Notes: generated by a model from the letters alone, not told the origin. Numbered from the stretch's first letter, positions 24,866 through 33,803 are shown. The stretch is DNA of 64,000 nucleotides from Paenibacillus whitsoniae (GCF_003955665.1 NZ_RXHU01000078.1:1-64000), one strand, 5' to 3'. Numbers and translations: made by a program.

Positions 24866-25946
24866 ACTCCCTTACTACTAGCTCAGGTTTGTAAAGCTTG
24901 CCTTGCTTTGGCTGATCTCCTTTAGGCTGCTCAATCATAGAGATCAGCAACTCCGCCGCCTCCCGGCCAAGCTCCGCTTTCGGGTGGGAGAGCGTCGTCA
25001 GCTTCACTTCCGTCGCCGTCGCCAGCGATGAGTCGTCGAAGCCGACCATCGATACATCGGCCGGCACCAGCAAGCCCATCGAGCGGACAGCTTCCAACAG
25101 ATTCACGGCAAGCTCGTCGTTATAGCAGACAAACGCTGTCGGACGAGCCTGCTCGCGCCGCAGCATATCCGTTGCGGCAGCGAAAGGCTTTTGCCACTTC
25201 TCCTCGGTCGTGTAGTGCACAACATTTTCCGGCAGCAGCGGAATTTCGTACTGCTGGTGTGCGCGTACGAAGCCTTTTAACCGATTCATTCCCTGCAGGT
25301 CGTCGATCTTGAAAAAGCCCGCAATCTGCCGATGCCCCAGCTCGATCAAGTGCTGCGCCGCCAGAAAGCCGCCTTCCTCGTCATCGATCATCATGACCGG
25401 GCATTGCAGGCCGGAGTACCGCTCGTTGATCATCAAATACGGAATCTCCTGATAATCAAGCGACAAATAATAGCTCAGGTTCGGGTTGCCCTCCGCGCTT
25501 TTCGTCGGCTCGATAATCAGCCCGCTCAGCGGCTCGCTGAGCATCATCTCGAGACTGTCCCGCTCCCTGGCTTTGTCGTTATCCGTCGAGGACAACAGCA
25601 GCCTGTAGCCTCTCTCCCGCAGTGCCGCTTCGGCCCCCCGCACAATAATCGGGAAAATATAATCCGAAATGTACGTGGTAATAATGCCGATTGTCTGTAC
25701 ATCCCGGCCCTTCTCCGACTGCTGCGGCATGGATACGAACGTCCCCTTGCCCTGCATCCGGTACAGCCAGCCGTCTTTTTCCAACTCGCCGAATGTCTGC
25801 CGGACCGTTTGCCGGCTCATCATATACTGCTCGGCAATCTCGTTCTCCGACGGCATCTGGTCGCCGGGCTTCAGTTTGCCGTTTTGCAGCCACGTCAAAA
25901 TTTCCTGCTTCAGCTGCATGTATTTTGGTAATTGCTTTTCTGACAT
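24846..25946 (-). CDS. araR: AraR, GntR/LacI-type arabinose repressor
   Basis: A 366-residue regulator. The first 71 residues are a GntR winged helix-turn-helix (KYMQLKQEILTWL, MPSENEIAEQYMMSRQTVRQTF, LYRMQGKGTFV). The rest is a LacI/periplasmic-binding-like effector domain (GIITTYISDYIFPIIVRGAE, VSMVGFDDSSLA). By family it is a repressor released by L-arabinose. GGAGG precedes the ATG at 25946. A perfect AraR box lies at the araA promoter and a degenerate one upstream of araR, so it probably controls araA and itself. Confidence 0.94.
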   Translation of the reverse strand: MSEKQLPKYMQLKQEILTWLQNGKLKPGDQMPSENEIAEQYMMSRQTVRQTFGELEKDGWLYRMQGKGTFVSMPQQSEKGRDVQTIGIITTYISDYIFPIIVRGAEAALRERGYRLLLSSTDNDKARERDSLEMMLSEPLSGLIIEPTKSAEGNPNLSYYLSLDYQEIPYLMINERYSGLQCPVMMIDDEEGGFLAAQHLIELGHRQIAGFFKIDDLQGMNRLKGFVRAHQQYEIPLLPENVVHYTTEEKWQKPFAAATDMLRREQARPTAFVCYNDELAVNLLEAVRSMGLLVPADVSMVGFDDSSLATATEVKLTTLSHPKAELGREAAELLISMIEQPKGDQPKQGKLYKPELVVRESTRRFA

Positions 25947-25976
25947 GCGGTTCCTCCAAGCCTTGATGGTGAACGT

Positions 25977-26009
25977 ATTATACCATTTCGCCAACTTGTA
26001 TGTACATAT
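25977..26009 (-). promoter_or_regulatory. araR promoter region with a degenerate AraR box
   Basis: TATAAT on the minus strand at 25977-25982; ACTTGTATGTACATAT at 25994-26009 matches the araA operator in 13 of 16 positions and covers the expected -35. Autorepression is likely. Confidence 0.6.
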
Positions 26010-26104
26010 AACAGAGTTTATAAAAATTTAAGATTTGGATTAGCTTCTGTTAAACTCTGACTGTTACGCTAGGGCTACTCGAATTGAACGAAGGAGCGTA
26101 TCCA

Positions 26105-26608
26105 ATGCCAACCCTCTCGATGAAGTCGAAAAAATGGCTGCTCAGCCTGCACATTCTATTTTCTGCTATTTTACTCGGAACCAGTGTCGTCTTTCTTATT
26201 CTGAGCATCACAGCCGCCGCTTCCAATGACGCCGGACTGGTGCTTGCCAGCTATCGCAGCATGCACGTCCTTTCGGATACCTCCATCAGAGCCTCGACAA
26301 TCGGCACCACCGTCACTGGCATTCTGCTTTCCGTCTGGACGCACTGGGGACTTTTCAAATACCGCTGGATTATAAGCAAAGAAGTGCTCACCCTGCTCGT
26401 CATCCTGATCGGCCCATTCGGCATGCACATATGGACGCTGCGCGGAATTACGCTACTTCAAGATACAGGGATTGGCGGCGCGACGCAAGGCGCTTATGTA
26501 TCGAACAGTCTGATGTTCTTCACAGGCATCGGGATACAGATTGTCGCATTGGTCGCGATGTACCTATTGTCGGTTTTCAAGCCGGGTGGGAAGAGGGGCC
26601 GCTCGTGA
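26105..26608 (+). CDS. Four-helix membrane protein, DUF2269-like
   Basis: A 167-residue protein with four membrane segments at about residues 13-35, 55-80, 88-110 and 132-155. KKWLLSLHILFSAILLGTSVVF places a histidine in helix 1 as in DUF2269-type proteins. AAGGAG lies nine bases before the ATG at 26105. Divergent from araR; no link to arabinose is evident. It is similar in layout to the protein at 20930-21376. Function unknown. Confidence 0.75.
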   Translation: MPTLSMKSKKWLLSLHILFSAILLGTSVVFLILSITAAASNDAGLVLASYRSMHVLSDTSIRASTIGTTVTGILLSVWTHWGLFKYRWIISKEVLTLLVILIGPFGMHIWTLRGITLLQDTGIGGATQGAYVSNSLMFFTGIGIQIVALVAMYLLSVFKPGGKRGRS

Positions 26609-26631
26609 GGCGGTCGGTTGAGAGGCTGTAT

Positions 26632-26664
26632 AAAAAAAAACGAGTCACCCCGCAAGGCGACCCG
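26632..26664 (-). terminator. Terminator of the 88-residue gene
   Basis: Stem CGAGTCAC/GCGACCCG (two G-T pairs on the minus strand) followed by nine T, 18 bases beyond the stop at 26682. Confidence 0.7.
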
Positions 26665-26681
26665 CTTCCCACTGCCGCAGC

Positions 26682-26948
26682 TTACTTCCCTGCCAAAGCT
26701 CCTCTCGCCGCTTCGATCAGCTGATCGAAAAACTCATCGTCCTCCAGCAGCTCCTCAACAGCTTCGATGTCCTCTTCCTTGCCAGATTCGTTCAAAAAAT
26801 TCAGGGCGTAGCTCCAGTCGTTTTTCCCCTTTGGGTCTTGGAGCGTGATTTCGTACGGATGCTCGTGCCCTTTCACCGAAAACGCCACATGCCCAAGGTA
26901 ACCGTCCTCTTTGCTATGTTCCATCGTGGCTTTGATAATGTCCAGCAT
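26682..26948 (-). CDS. Small acidic protein, 88 residues
   Basis: Soluble and strongly acidic in the C-terminal half (EEDIEAVEELLEDDEFFDQLIEAA). The N-terminal half reads like a small beta-sheet (GYLGHVAFSVKGHEHPYEITLQDPKG). It overlaps the hydrolase gene upstream by 35 bases and is closed by a terminator, so the two genes share a transcript. GAGGAGG within the hydrolase's 3' end serves as its ribosome binding site. I do not recognise the family. Confidence 0.75.
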   Translation of the reverse strand: MLDIIKATMEHSKEDGYLGHVAFSVKGHEHPYEITLQDPKGKNDWSYALNFLNESGKEEDIEAVEELLEDDEFFDQLIEAARGALAGK

Positions 26949-27660
26949 GGTTTGTTTCCTCCTCGCGAGTTTGCAGCCACCGCCAAATGACGTCGACGAC
27001 CGCTTGTAAATTTGTTCTTTCCTTCCATCTATAAGGAGCGCCGCTCCGAAAATAATCCGGATGCCCGCCGATCAGCGGCAAGGTGATGCGATGAACTGGC
27101 GCATGTTTCGTGCGATGCCAGCCCAGCGTAAACCATTTGCGCAAGCTTAACCCGCCCCAGGTGCCAAAATGCGGAATAACGTCGCGCTGCTTAGTCTCCG
27201 GATGCACGCCCTCTATATTCAGCACCACATCCTGCAATGCCGCCGGAACCGCACATCGAGGTGACCCGATCTGGATGACGCCGGCAATCGTGCGCCCTTC
27301 CCCCCGCAGCAGTTGCGCCGCTATCAAAGCCGCCACGGCACCGGCGCTGTGCCCAATCAGCAAGAGGCGTTCGTTTGCCGCTGCGTCCTGCCGAATCAGT
27401 CGCGCCACGCCTATGCCGCCGAACTTCGTCCGTCTTCTGTGGGTATGCCGCCACAAGTCGCTCGCGATTTCGATAAGCTGCTTCGTTTTCGAACGATGCC
27501 AATCGCCATACGGAAAATGGATGACGGCACGCACGGAGATGCCCTCCTGCACCAAACGTGCAACCAGCTTATCTGCGAACTCGTCCAGAAAATTGGGCGC
27601 TGTCGCAAAGCCAGCCGTCACATAAACCGCCATCGCGGGCTTCTCTGTCTGATGGGTCAT
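26914..27660 (-). CDS. Alpha/beta hydrolase
   Basis: A 248-residue soluble protein. LLLIGHSAGAVAALIA gives the nucleophile elbow G-H-S-A-G with Ser at about residue 104; IQIGSPRC and VHRITLPLIGGHPDYF probably hold the acid and histidine. No signal peptide. It looks like a lipase/esterase-type hydrolase; the substrate is unknown. GGAAGG lies about 12 bases before the ATG, and a second ATG nine codons on is possible. It overlaps the next gene by 35 bases and follows hrpB by 27 bases. Confidence 0.82.
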   Translation of the reverse strand: MTHQTEKPAMAVYVTAGFATAPNFLDEFADKLVARLVQEGISVRAVIHFPYGDWHRSKTKQLIEIASDLWRHTHRRRTKFGGIGVARLIRQDAAANERLLLIGHSAGAVAALIAAQLLRGEGRTIAGVIQIGSPRCAVPAALQDVVLNIEGVHPETKQRDVIPHFGTWGGLSLRKWFTLGWHRTKHAPVHRITLPLIGGHPDYFRSGAPYRWKERTNLQAVVDVIWRWLQTREEETNHAGHYQSHDGT

Positions 27661-27687
27661 CGCTCGCTCAGCTTCCTTCCTTGCCGG

Positions 27688-30174
27688 CTACGTGCGCGGC
27701 TTCGCCCGGTTCGTCGGCACAGCCGCCATCGGGTCGTCCGGCCAGTAATGTTTAGGGTAACGGCCTTTGAGATCTTTTTTCACTTCGAAATAGGCATCCC
27801 GCCAAAAGCTCGCCAAATCCCTCGTCACCTGAACGGGCCGCTGCGCTGGCGACAGCAGGTGGATTGTGATCGGCACCCGCCCTTTCGCGATCCGCGGGGT
27901 ATCTGTCAATCCGAACATTTCCTGCAGCCGCACGGACAACTTTGGCGACTCTAGGTCACTGTAGTCGACGGGGATGCGGGAACCGCTCGGCACAGTGATA
28001 TGCGTAGGCGCCCATTCGTCAAGAGAGCGCCGCTGCTCCCATGTTAGCATTTCTTCTAATAGGCTTGTCAAGTTGATACGTTCCAAGCCGCCCTTGGATT
28101 TTACGCCGTACAGATGCGGTCCTGCCCACATCTCGAGCGTATCCAGCAGCGTCTCCTCGCGCATATCCGGCCAATCCTCCACAAAGCGGTGTAAAAAAAG
28201 GCATCGCTGCTGATACTGTCTGGCCTGCCGCGTCCACGGCAGGATGTCCAGCGACTCTGCCCGGATGCCGTTCAGCAGCGCCTCCAGCACCCGTTCAGGG
28301 TCCGGATTCGCCAGCACCGTCTCTTTCAGCGTCAATGCGCCGAACCGCCAGCGCTCCCTTGCTTTGACCACTCCACCTGCCGCGTCCCACTGCACGAGCT
28401 GCTCCTTGCGGATGCTCCCCTCAAAAGCCTCATACAACGCCTCCTCTTCCAGCGGCGCCGCCAAATAAATGCGGCTGTCTACGCCGCTGTCTTCGAGCTC
28501 GGCCGCGACCAGATACCGCTCATTCGAGAGCGGCTGCAGCTCCGGCAGATCAGCGCCGCGCCCGCCGCTGAGCAAAAAGCGCCCCGTCGATCGCCGCTGC
28601 GCGACGCGATCGGGATACGCGAAGGCGAGCAGCAAGCCGCTCGCCGCCGTATCCGCGCCGCTCGGCTTCACGCCGAGCGACCGCATCAACTCGCCCGCTT
28701 CCGCCGCCATGCGGCGGCATACGCGGGCGTCAACGCCCTCGCGCTGCTCGCCTGCGGCAGCGCGCCGAAGCAGTTCGATGCGGCTGCGCACATCCGCATC
28801 CTTCGTCGCAGCGCGCAGGGCATCGCGCTCGCTCAGCATGACCGCGAGCTCGCACGCCAGCGCGCCGAGCTCGAGCGGAATGGCTTGCAGCACCATGTGC
28901 GCAAGCCGGGGGTGCAGGGGCAGCGCAGCGAGGCGCCCCCCGTGCGGCGTCAAGCCGCCGCTCTCGTTTAGCGCGCCGAGCTGAACGAGCAGATCCCGCG
29001 CCTGGAGGTACGCAGCCTCCGGCGGCGGGTCCAGCCAGACCAGCGCAGCAGGGTCGGGTTCGCCCCAGGCGGCGAGCTCCAGCGCCAGCGGAGCGAGATC
29101 CGCCTCGCGGATCTCGGGCACCGAGCTTGGCTGGAGCTGCCGGTGCTCTTGCTCGGTCCACAGGCGGTAGCATACGCCTGGGCCGAGCCGGCCCGCCCGG
29201 CCTCTGCGCTGATCCGCAGAGGCAACCGACACTGGCACCGTCTCCAGACGGGTCATGCCGGTACGGGGCGAGAAGCGCGATACGCGCATGAGCCCGCTGT
29301 CGATCACCACCGTGATGCCCTCCACGGTAAGGCTTGTCTCGGCGATGGAGGTCGCCAGTACGACCTTCCGGTGACCTTGCGTGCGAACAGGCGCCAAGGC
29401 ACGGTCCTGCGCCTCCTGCGGCAGATTCCCGTAGAGCGGCGCAATCTCCACCTCCCGGCCGAGCTGCAGCGCAACGAGGCCGCTTGCCGTACGATGGATC
29501 TCCGCCGTGCCGGGAAGGAACACCAGCACGCTGCCTTCGTGGGCTCTGAGCGCCTGAGCGACCGCCGCCACAACGGCTTTCTCAATCGGCCCTGTGAGCG
29601 GCTTCGGCACATAATGCGTCTCGACCGGATACGTACGGCCTTCGCTTTCCAGAATCGGCGCGTCGTCCAGCAGCGAGGACACCGCCTCAGCTTCCATCGT
29701 TGCTGACATGACAAGCAGCCTCAGATCGTCGCGCAGCACAGTCTGAATTTGGCGGCATAGCGCCAGTCCAAGATCGGCATGCAAGCTCCGCTCATGAAAT
29801 TCGTCAAAAATCACGATCCCGACGCCCTCGAGCACCGGATCGTTCTGCAGCATCCTGGTGAGGACGCCCTCGGTGATCACTTCAATCCGCGTAGCGGAGC
29901 CGACGCGCGTATCACCTTTGACCCGATAACCTACAGTTTCGCCGACTTGCTCCCCGAGCTGCTGCGCCATAAAACGCGCTGCCGCCCGGGCCGCCAGCCT
30001 TCGCGGCTCCAGCATTATTATTTTGCGGCCTTGCAGCCATTCCGCCCGCAGCAGCGCCAGGGGCACGCGGGTCGTTTTACCCGCGCCCGGCTGGGCGACG
30101 ACTAGCGCGCAAGGGCTTTGGTCAAGCGTATCCAAAATGGGCGTCAGGATCGCGTCAATCGGTAAAACCGGCAT
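27688..30174 (-). CDS. hrpB: ATP-dependent helicase HrpB
   Basis: An 828-residue DEAH-type helicase. Motif I VAQPGAGKTT (about 26-35), motif Ia LEPRRLAARA, motif II DEFH, motif III MSATM, and the C-terminal VLATSIAETSLT and QRRGRAGR motifs are present, then the HA2 domain and the HrpB-specific C-terminal domain ending with RYPKHYWPDDP. The cellular role of HrpB is poorly defined. GGGGTG precedes the ATG at 30174; a GTG three codons earlier is in frame. The coding GC content is high in the middle third. Confidence 0.95.
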   Translation of the reverse strand: MPVLPIDAILTPILDTLDQSPCALVVAQPGAGKTTRVPLALLRAEWLQGRKIIMLEPRRLAARAAARFMAQQLGEQVGETVGYRVKGDTRVGSATRIEVITEGVLTRMLQNDPVLEGVGIVIFDEFHERSLHADLGLALCRQIQTVLRDDLRLLVMSATMEAEAVSSLLDDAPILESEGRTYPVETHYVPKPLTGPIEKAVVAAVAQALRAHEGSVLVFLPGTAEIHRTASGLVALQLGREVEIAPLYGNLPQEAQDRALAPVRTQGHRKVVLATSIAETSLTVEGITVVIDSGLMRVSRFSPRTGMTRLETVPVSVASADQRRGRAGRLGPGVCYRLWTEQEHRQLQPSSVPEIREADLAPLALELAAWGEPDPAALVWLDPPPEAAYLQARDLLVQLGALNESGGLTPHGGRLAALPLHPRLAHMVLQAIPLELGALACELAVMLSERDALRAATKDADVRSRIELLRRAAAGEQREGVDARVCRRMAAEAGELMRSLGVKPSGADTAASGLLLAFAYPDRVAQRRSTGRFLLSGGRGADLPELQPLSNERYLVAAELEDSGVDSRIYLAAPLEEEALYEAFEGSIRKEQLVQWDAAGGVVKARERWRFGALTLKETVLANPDPERVLEALLNGIRAESLDILPWTRQARQYQQRCLFLHRFVEDWPDMREETLLDTLEMWAGPHLYGVKSKGGLERINLTSLLEEMLTWEQRRSLDEWAPTHITVPSGSRIPVDYSDLESPKLSVRLQEMFGLTDTPRIAKGRVPITIHLLSPAQRPVQVTRDLASFWRDAYFEVKKDLKGRYPKHYWPDDPMAAVPTNRAKPRT

Positions 30175-30387
30175 CTTGGTCACCCCGCCATTTAGTTAAT
30201 CCCATTAATAATTTATGGAGATAATCAAAAATCACAGTTTCTTCATTCCTTTTCCCTTGACAAGCCTGTTCCTTCTCATTTCAATCGTGTATACTATGAA
30301 GTAATTGTTCAAAATGCCGTCTTTGATCAGGATGTTTTTGAACTCGCACTATAATGTGAATCTGGCAATTTAAAGGAGAACTTTCAC

Positions 30388-30642
30388 ATGAATGTACATG
30401 AAGCTATATCCCAACATTCAAAAAAGCAGCACCAGCACCTGGTCCGTTTTGCCGAGCTGGATGCCAAGCGTGAGCAGGCCATTGAAGCTGCAGTCGATCT
30501 ATGCAGACGCGGACTTCCCTTTTCCGTCGACGCCATCAATCAGGTAACGGCTCAGATTATTGCGCATGCCAAAGAAGGCATTTCTCCTCTTCGTTCCTAT
30601 GTAACCGAGGACATGGTACGTGATTTCGTGAAAAAAGGGTAA
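30388..30642 (+). CDS. DUF2533 family protein (YpbS-like)
   Basis: An 84-residue helical soluble protein. MNVHEAISQHSKKQHQH and FSVDAINQVTAQI match YpbS of Bacillus, DUF2533, with no known role. AAGGAGAAC precedes the ATG. It is followed after 15 bases by a 54-residue membrane protein gene in the same direction, and both end at one terminator, so they form a small operon. Confidence 0.8.
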   Translation: MNVHEAISQHSKKQHQHLVRFAELDAKREQAIEAAVDLCRRGLPFSVDAINQVTAQIIAHAKEGISPLRSYVTEDMVRDFVKKG

Positions 30643-30657
30643 GGAGATACATAATTT

Positions 30658-30822
30658 ATGGGCGTATTAACCTTTATTTCGATGCTGGTGATGGGTTCGG
30701 CTTTCAGCGCCGGCTTCCTGCTGTTGTTCAAGCGTAAAATTACGTTTGGCATTCTATGCATCGCGCTTTCCATCGTTTGCTACGTAGCTTATGTCTACAT
30801 CGCAAATGCCTACTTTGTCTAG
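30658..30822 (+). CDS. Two-helix membrane protein, 54 residues
   Basis: ATG 30658 to TAG 30820-30822, with AAGGAG about 11 bases upstream. The product is MGVLTFISMLVMGSAFSAG then FLLLFKRKITFGILCI and a second hydrophobic helix ending in IANAYFV. It is almost all membrane, with a short basic turn (KRK) between two helices. It probably forms an operon with the YpbS-like gene. No family can be named. Confidence 0.65.
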   Translation: MGVLTFISMLVMGSAFSAGFLLLFKRKITFGILCIALSIVCYVAYVYIANAYFV

Positions 30823-30836
30823 TAGTGACTCGCAGG

Positions 30837-30872
30837 AAGAACCGTTCAGTCCGGCTGAACCGGTTCTTTTTT
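30837..30872 (+). terminator. Terminator of the ypbS-like operon
   Basis: AGAACCG/CGGTTCT outer stem with an inner TTCAG/CTGAA and six T. Confidence 0.8.
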
Positions 30873-30898
30873 CGCCTGTTTAGAAAGTTATATCGGCT

Positions 30899-31573
30899 CT
30901 ATCCGACTCCACTCCCTGCTGAATAACCGCCTACGAGCCAACCTTGCCTCGTCATCTCCCCAAAAAGCAACTCATAATACGCCTGCGGATGCGGAACTAA
31001 TTTTTCCCGTGTCACCGTCATACCGGCTTCCCGATATTCGCCATCGTCAGCGCTTCGTATCCCCGTCCCCGGAATTTCCGTCAATTCGCCCTGAACCAGC
31101 CTGGCGAACGCCTGCAAATCCACTGCAAACAACCCGCTAACCTCTTCTGCTTGCAAAACGAACTCCTCGGTGTCCTTGCTCACCTCATAGAGAAATACAT
31201 GGCAGAACTCGCGATCGATCAGCGTTGGCGAGATGACATCCTCTTCAGCGAACATGCCGCAAGGAATTAAATCTTCAAAACGAGCTGTCAGGCCCAGTTC
31301 CTCCTCCAACTCCCGTACTCCCGCTTCCACGGACTCTCCAGCCTCCAAGTGGCCGGCACAAGAGATATCCAGCAAGCTGGGAAACAGATCTTTATTCGGT
31401 GCACGCAGTTGCAAATAAAGCTGCGGCGTCCCCGTCGACCTGTTGACGATCCAGCATTGGAATGTCTGGTGCCATAAGCCTTTGGCATGCACCTCTGAGC
31501 GCGGAGCAACGCCTAGCCAGTTACGATCTCCGTCGTAAATATCGAATTGTTCCTCTGATTTTGCCTGCATCAT
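30899..31573 (-). CDS. Nudix hydrolase
   Basis: A 224-residue protein. The Nudix box runs from GHLEAGESVEAG to RELEEELGL, a full match to the GX5EX7REUXEEXGU pattern. The N-terminal FDIYDGDRNWLGVAPRSEVHAKGLWHQTF is like isopentenyl-diphosphate isomerase-related Nudix proteins that act in the cytoplasm. The true substrate is unknown. GAGGAG lies six bases before the ATG. It is the second gene after the DUF2164 protein on the same strand. Confidence 0.88.
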   Translation of the reverse strand: MMQAKSEEQFDIYDGDRNWLGVAPRSEVHAKGLWHQTFQCWIVNRSTGTPQLYLQLRAPNKDLFPSLLDISCAGHLEAGESVEAGVRELEEELGLTARFEDLIPCGMFAEEDVISPTLIDREFCHVFLYEVSKDTEEFVLQAEEVSGLFAVDLQAFARLVQGELTEIPGTGIRSADDGEYREAGMTVTREKLVPHPQAYYELLFGEMTRQGWLVGGYSAGSGVG

Positions 31574-31597
31574 TCTGATTCTCCTCAGCTTCGCTCG

Positions 31598-31852
31598 CTA
31601 TCTTCTTGCCCGTTTGGACACTTTCAGCGCGTACAAATCCTCTTCCAGCACCGCCATGCGGTCACTCACCGTTCGGCACGCATCGTCAATCGCTTGATTA
31701 TAGATGGGTTCCTTCAATTGATTTATCATGTATTCCACGAGTTGTTCGGTGGCCAATTGCCCCAGCGTGACGCCATGCTCCAGCTCCAAATGCGCCTGCA
31801 AGTCGTCGATCAGCATTTGTTTCTCTTCTTTTGGCAGTTTAATCGGTTTCAT
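31598..31852 (-). CDS. DUF2164 family protein
   Basis: An 84-residue protein starting MKPIKLPKEEKQML, with the family block QLVEYMINQLKEPIYNQAIDDA. DUF2164 proteins are small and uncharacterised. GGAGGGAC precedes the ATG. A perfect TATAAT lies on the minus strand at 31874-31879, with a weak -35, which could be its promoter. The Nudix gene follows after 24 bases. Confidence 0.85.
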   Translation of the reverse strand: MKPIKLPKEEKQMLIDDLQAHLELEHGVTLGQLATEQLVEYMINQLKEPIYNQAIDDACRTVSDRMAVLEEDLYALKVSKRARR

Positions 31853-32031
31853 ATGTCCCTCCAGTCCTCTATGTTATTATAGCGGATTTTGACACGTGGA
31901 ACTATCTTCCGGCGGCCCCCTGCTCGGCAAGCAGCGATTTCCTTTAAAAGGGAATAAAAATGACCCCACCTGTGCACGTTAAAAATGTTTCACTAGCAAC
32001 AACATCCCATGTGAGAAAAGGACGTGCCGCA

Positions 32032-32208
32032 ATGGAAAACAATAAACACGCAGGGAATTATACCGGAACAACGAATACGAACGCTGAGAACCAAGACATG
32101 GAATTCGTAAACGACACGTTGGAAAATGCGCCGAACACGACGTCTGTCAATGTCGCCAAAGACGACATCAGTGAAGCTAATGAAGAAAATCAGCTGAATC
32201 AAAAGTAG
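32032..32208 (+). CDS. Small polar protein, 58 residues
   Basis: ATG 32032 preceded by AAAAGGAC. The product is very hydrophilic, rich in Asn, Thr, Glu and Gln, without Cys or Trp, and looks disordered. It resembles the small polar proteins common in spore formers, but no family motif is present, so I do not assign one. An upstream in-frame ATG at 31960 has no ribosome binding site. Confidence 0.55.
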   Translation: MENNKHAGNYTGTTNTNAENQDMEFVNDTLENAPNTTSVNVAKDDISEANEENQLNQK

Positions 32209-32226
32209 GCAGCATCTTGGCTGCAC

Positions 32227-32255
32227 TTGGCATCTCCTCCCGGTTGCGCTACTAT
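32227..32255 (+). promoter_or_regulatory. Promoter of the ypdA/bdr gene
   Basis: TTGGCA (32227-32232) and TACTAT (32250-32255), spacing 17, each one base off consensus, 36 bases before the start codon. Confidence 0.65.
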
Positions 32256-32291
32256 TAAGGTTGGAATTGGAACACGGGAGGAGAAATCGAG

Positions 32292-33275
32292 ATGGAACAC
32301 GTCATCGTCATTGGGGCAGGTCCTTGCGGCTTATCTGCCGCCGTTGCGTTGCAGCGGGAAGGGCTTTCGCCATTACTCATAGAAAAAAATTGCATCGTCC
32401 ATTCCATTTACTTGTATCCGACGTATTTGCAGTTTTTCAGTACAGCGGAGCTGCTTGAAATTGGCGGTTATTCATTCACAACACCCCACGAGAAGCCATA
32501 TCGGCAGGAGGCGCTCGTCTATTATCGCGAGGTCGCTCGCCGGGAGCAGCTCCGCATTCACAGCTATGAGGAAGCGGTGCGGATCGAACGCATCGGGGAC
32601 TGTTTTAAAATCCATACCGTCGACCAGTTTGGCCGAAAAGCCGACTATGACGCGCGCAAAGTCGTCGTGGCGACCGGGTACTTTGATCATCCGAACCTGC
32701 TTGGGATTCCTGGCGAAGATCTGCCGAAAACGACACACTACTACAAAGAAGCCCACCCTTATGCAGGGGCAAAAGTCGCCATCATCGGCGGCAACAATTC
32801 CGCGGTGGATGCGGCGATGGATCTTCTTCGGGTAGGTGCCGAAGTGACGGTTGTCTATCGCGGGAGCGGTTTTTCCGCGAGCATCAAGCCGTGGGTCAGA
32901 CCTTTATTTGAAAGTATGGTCAATAAAGGCCGTATCCAGATGTGGTTTAACTCTCAGGTTGAGGCGATCCGCGAACACGACATCGTTGTTCGTAAAGAGG
33001 ATCAGCGAGTGACCCTGGTGAACGACTTTGTGCTTGCGCTGACCGGTTTCCGACCGGACCGACAGCTGCTCACAGACATCGGCGTCAATTTCCACACGGA
33101 GACGAACGCGCCAATCGTGAATCCTGAGACGATGGAGACAAACATCCCGGGCCTATACGTAGCAGGCGTAGTAGCAGCTTCGAAGTATGATGCGAACGAA
33201 ATATTTATCGAGTCCGGGCGTTTGCACGGGCTTGGCATTACAAAGCACATTGTAGATGGCATGCAGCACAAATAA
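32292..33275 (+). CDS. ypdA: YpdA family bacillithiol-disulfide reductase
   Basis: A 327-residue flavoprotein of the thioredoxin-reductase-like type. The FAD-binding start is VIVIGAGPCGLSAA, with the conserved Cys12; the NADPH site is VAIIGGNNSAVDAA; GLYVAGVV is the second FAD contact. It lacks the CxxC of true thioredoxin reductase. Proteins of this family reduce oxidised bacillithiol (Bdr). It implies a bacillithiol-using Firmicute. GGAGGAG precedes the ATG, and both a promoter and a terminator are visible. Confidence 0.93.
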   Translation: MEHVIVIGAGPCGLSAAVALQREGLSPLLIEKNCIVHSIYLYPTYLQFFSTAELLEIGGYSFTTPHEKPYRQEALVYYREVARREQLRIHSYEEAVRIERIGDCFKIHTVDQFGRKADYDARKVVVATGYFDHPNLLGIPGEDLPKTTHYYKEAHPYAGAKVAIIGGNNSAVDAAMDLLRVGAEVTVVYRGSGFSASIKPWVRPLFESMVNKGRIQMWFNSQVEAIREHDIVVRKEDQRVTLVNDFVLALTGFRPDRQLLTDIGVNFHTETNAPIVNPETMETNIPGLYVAGVVAASKYDANEIFIESGRLHGLGITKHIVDGMQHK

Positions 33276-33284
33276 CGGTAACGG

Positions 33285-33306
33285 GCGGGCCTGCGGGCTC
33301 GCTTTT
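33285..33306 (+). terminator. Terminator of the ypdA gene
   Basis: GCGGGCC/GGCTCGC (one G-T pair) with a four-base loop and TTTT. Confidence 0.6.
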
Positions 33307-33362
33307 CTGTTATCGACTCTATGAAAATATTTTCCAAATATATGCGTCCCCCTCTTCCATTA

Positions 33363-33403
33363 CGAACATTTGTTTGTTATACTAGAAACAAGAACAAATG
33401 TTC
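33363..33403 (+). promoter_or_regulatory. Two LexA-type boxes around a -10 element
   Basis: CGAACATTTGTTTG (33363-33376, one mismatch to CGAACN4GTTCG) and GAACAAATGTTC (33392-33403, exact GAACN4GTTC core) flank TATACT at 33378-33383. The -35 is weak. The two boxes are also inverted copies of each other over 11 bases. Confidence 0.7.
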
Positions 33404-33430
33404 CATATCGCAGAGGAGGTTGTTATCACG

Positions 33431-33730
33431 ATGAACACTACTCACAATTTTCGTTTTATTGAGCGGGATTATTGGTATCATAAGGCATTGTGTGAAACTG
33501 ACCACCTGCTTCCTGGACAAATCGATGACATGCTGGATGAAGCTTCAACGCATTATGCTGACTATACATTCAAGTTTTACGACGACGGTTCCGTCACCAT
33601 TATTGATAATGATACGAACAATCTGATCAAGCCCCGCGAACTCACCGGAGCTGTCTACGACTTCTATGTGCGCAAACGGATTTATTTGATTAAGCAGAAT
33701 TTGATTGAGAAGCAGTTGCAATATGCCTGA
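33431..33730 (+). CDS. Unknown protein, 99 residues, probably LexA regulated
   Basis: ATG 33431 with GAGGAGG 11 bases upstream. The product is soluble, with a central beta-like stretch YTFKFYDDGSVTIIDND and a basic, aromatic helical C-terminus (YDFYVRKRIYLIKQNLIEK). There is one cysteine and no signal peptide. I recognise no family. Two LexA-type boxes lie in its promoter, so it may be induced by DNA damage. The acetyltransferase gene follows after 73 bases without a terminator that I can see. Confidence 0.75.
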   Translation: MNTTHNFRFIERDYWYHKALCETDHLLPGQIDDMLDEASTHYADYTFKFYDDGSVTIIDNDTNNLIKPRELTGAVYDFYVRKRIYLIKQNLIEKQLQYA

Positions 33731-33803
33731 TGATGTTGCCGTCCATTTGATGAAGCTTTATGCTCAATTGTTTTTATTTTAAATAGTCAGGAGTCACCGT
33801 CCT

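Noticed and set aside
27313..27954. Plus-strand open frame opposite the hydrolase and hrpB genes
   Set aside because: It covers two real genes antisense, is very rich in Arg and His, and has no start signals.
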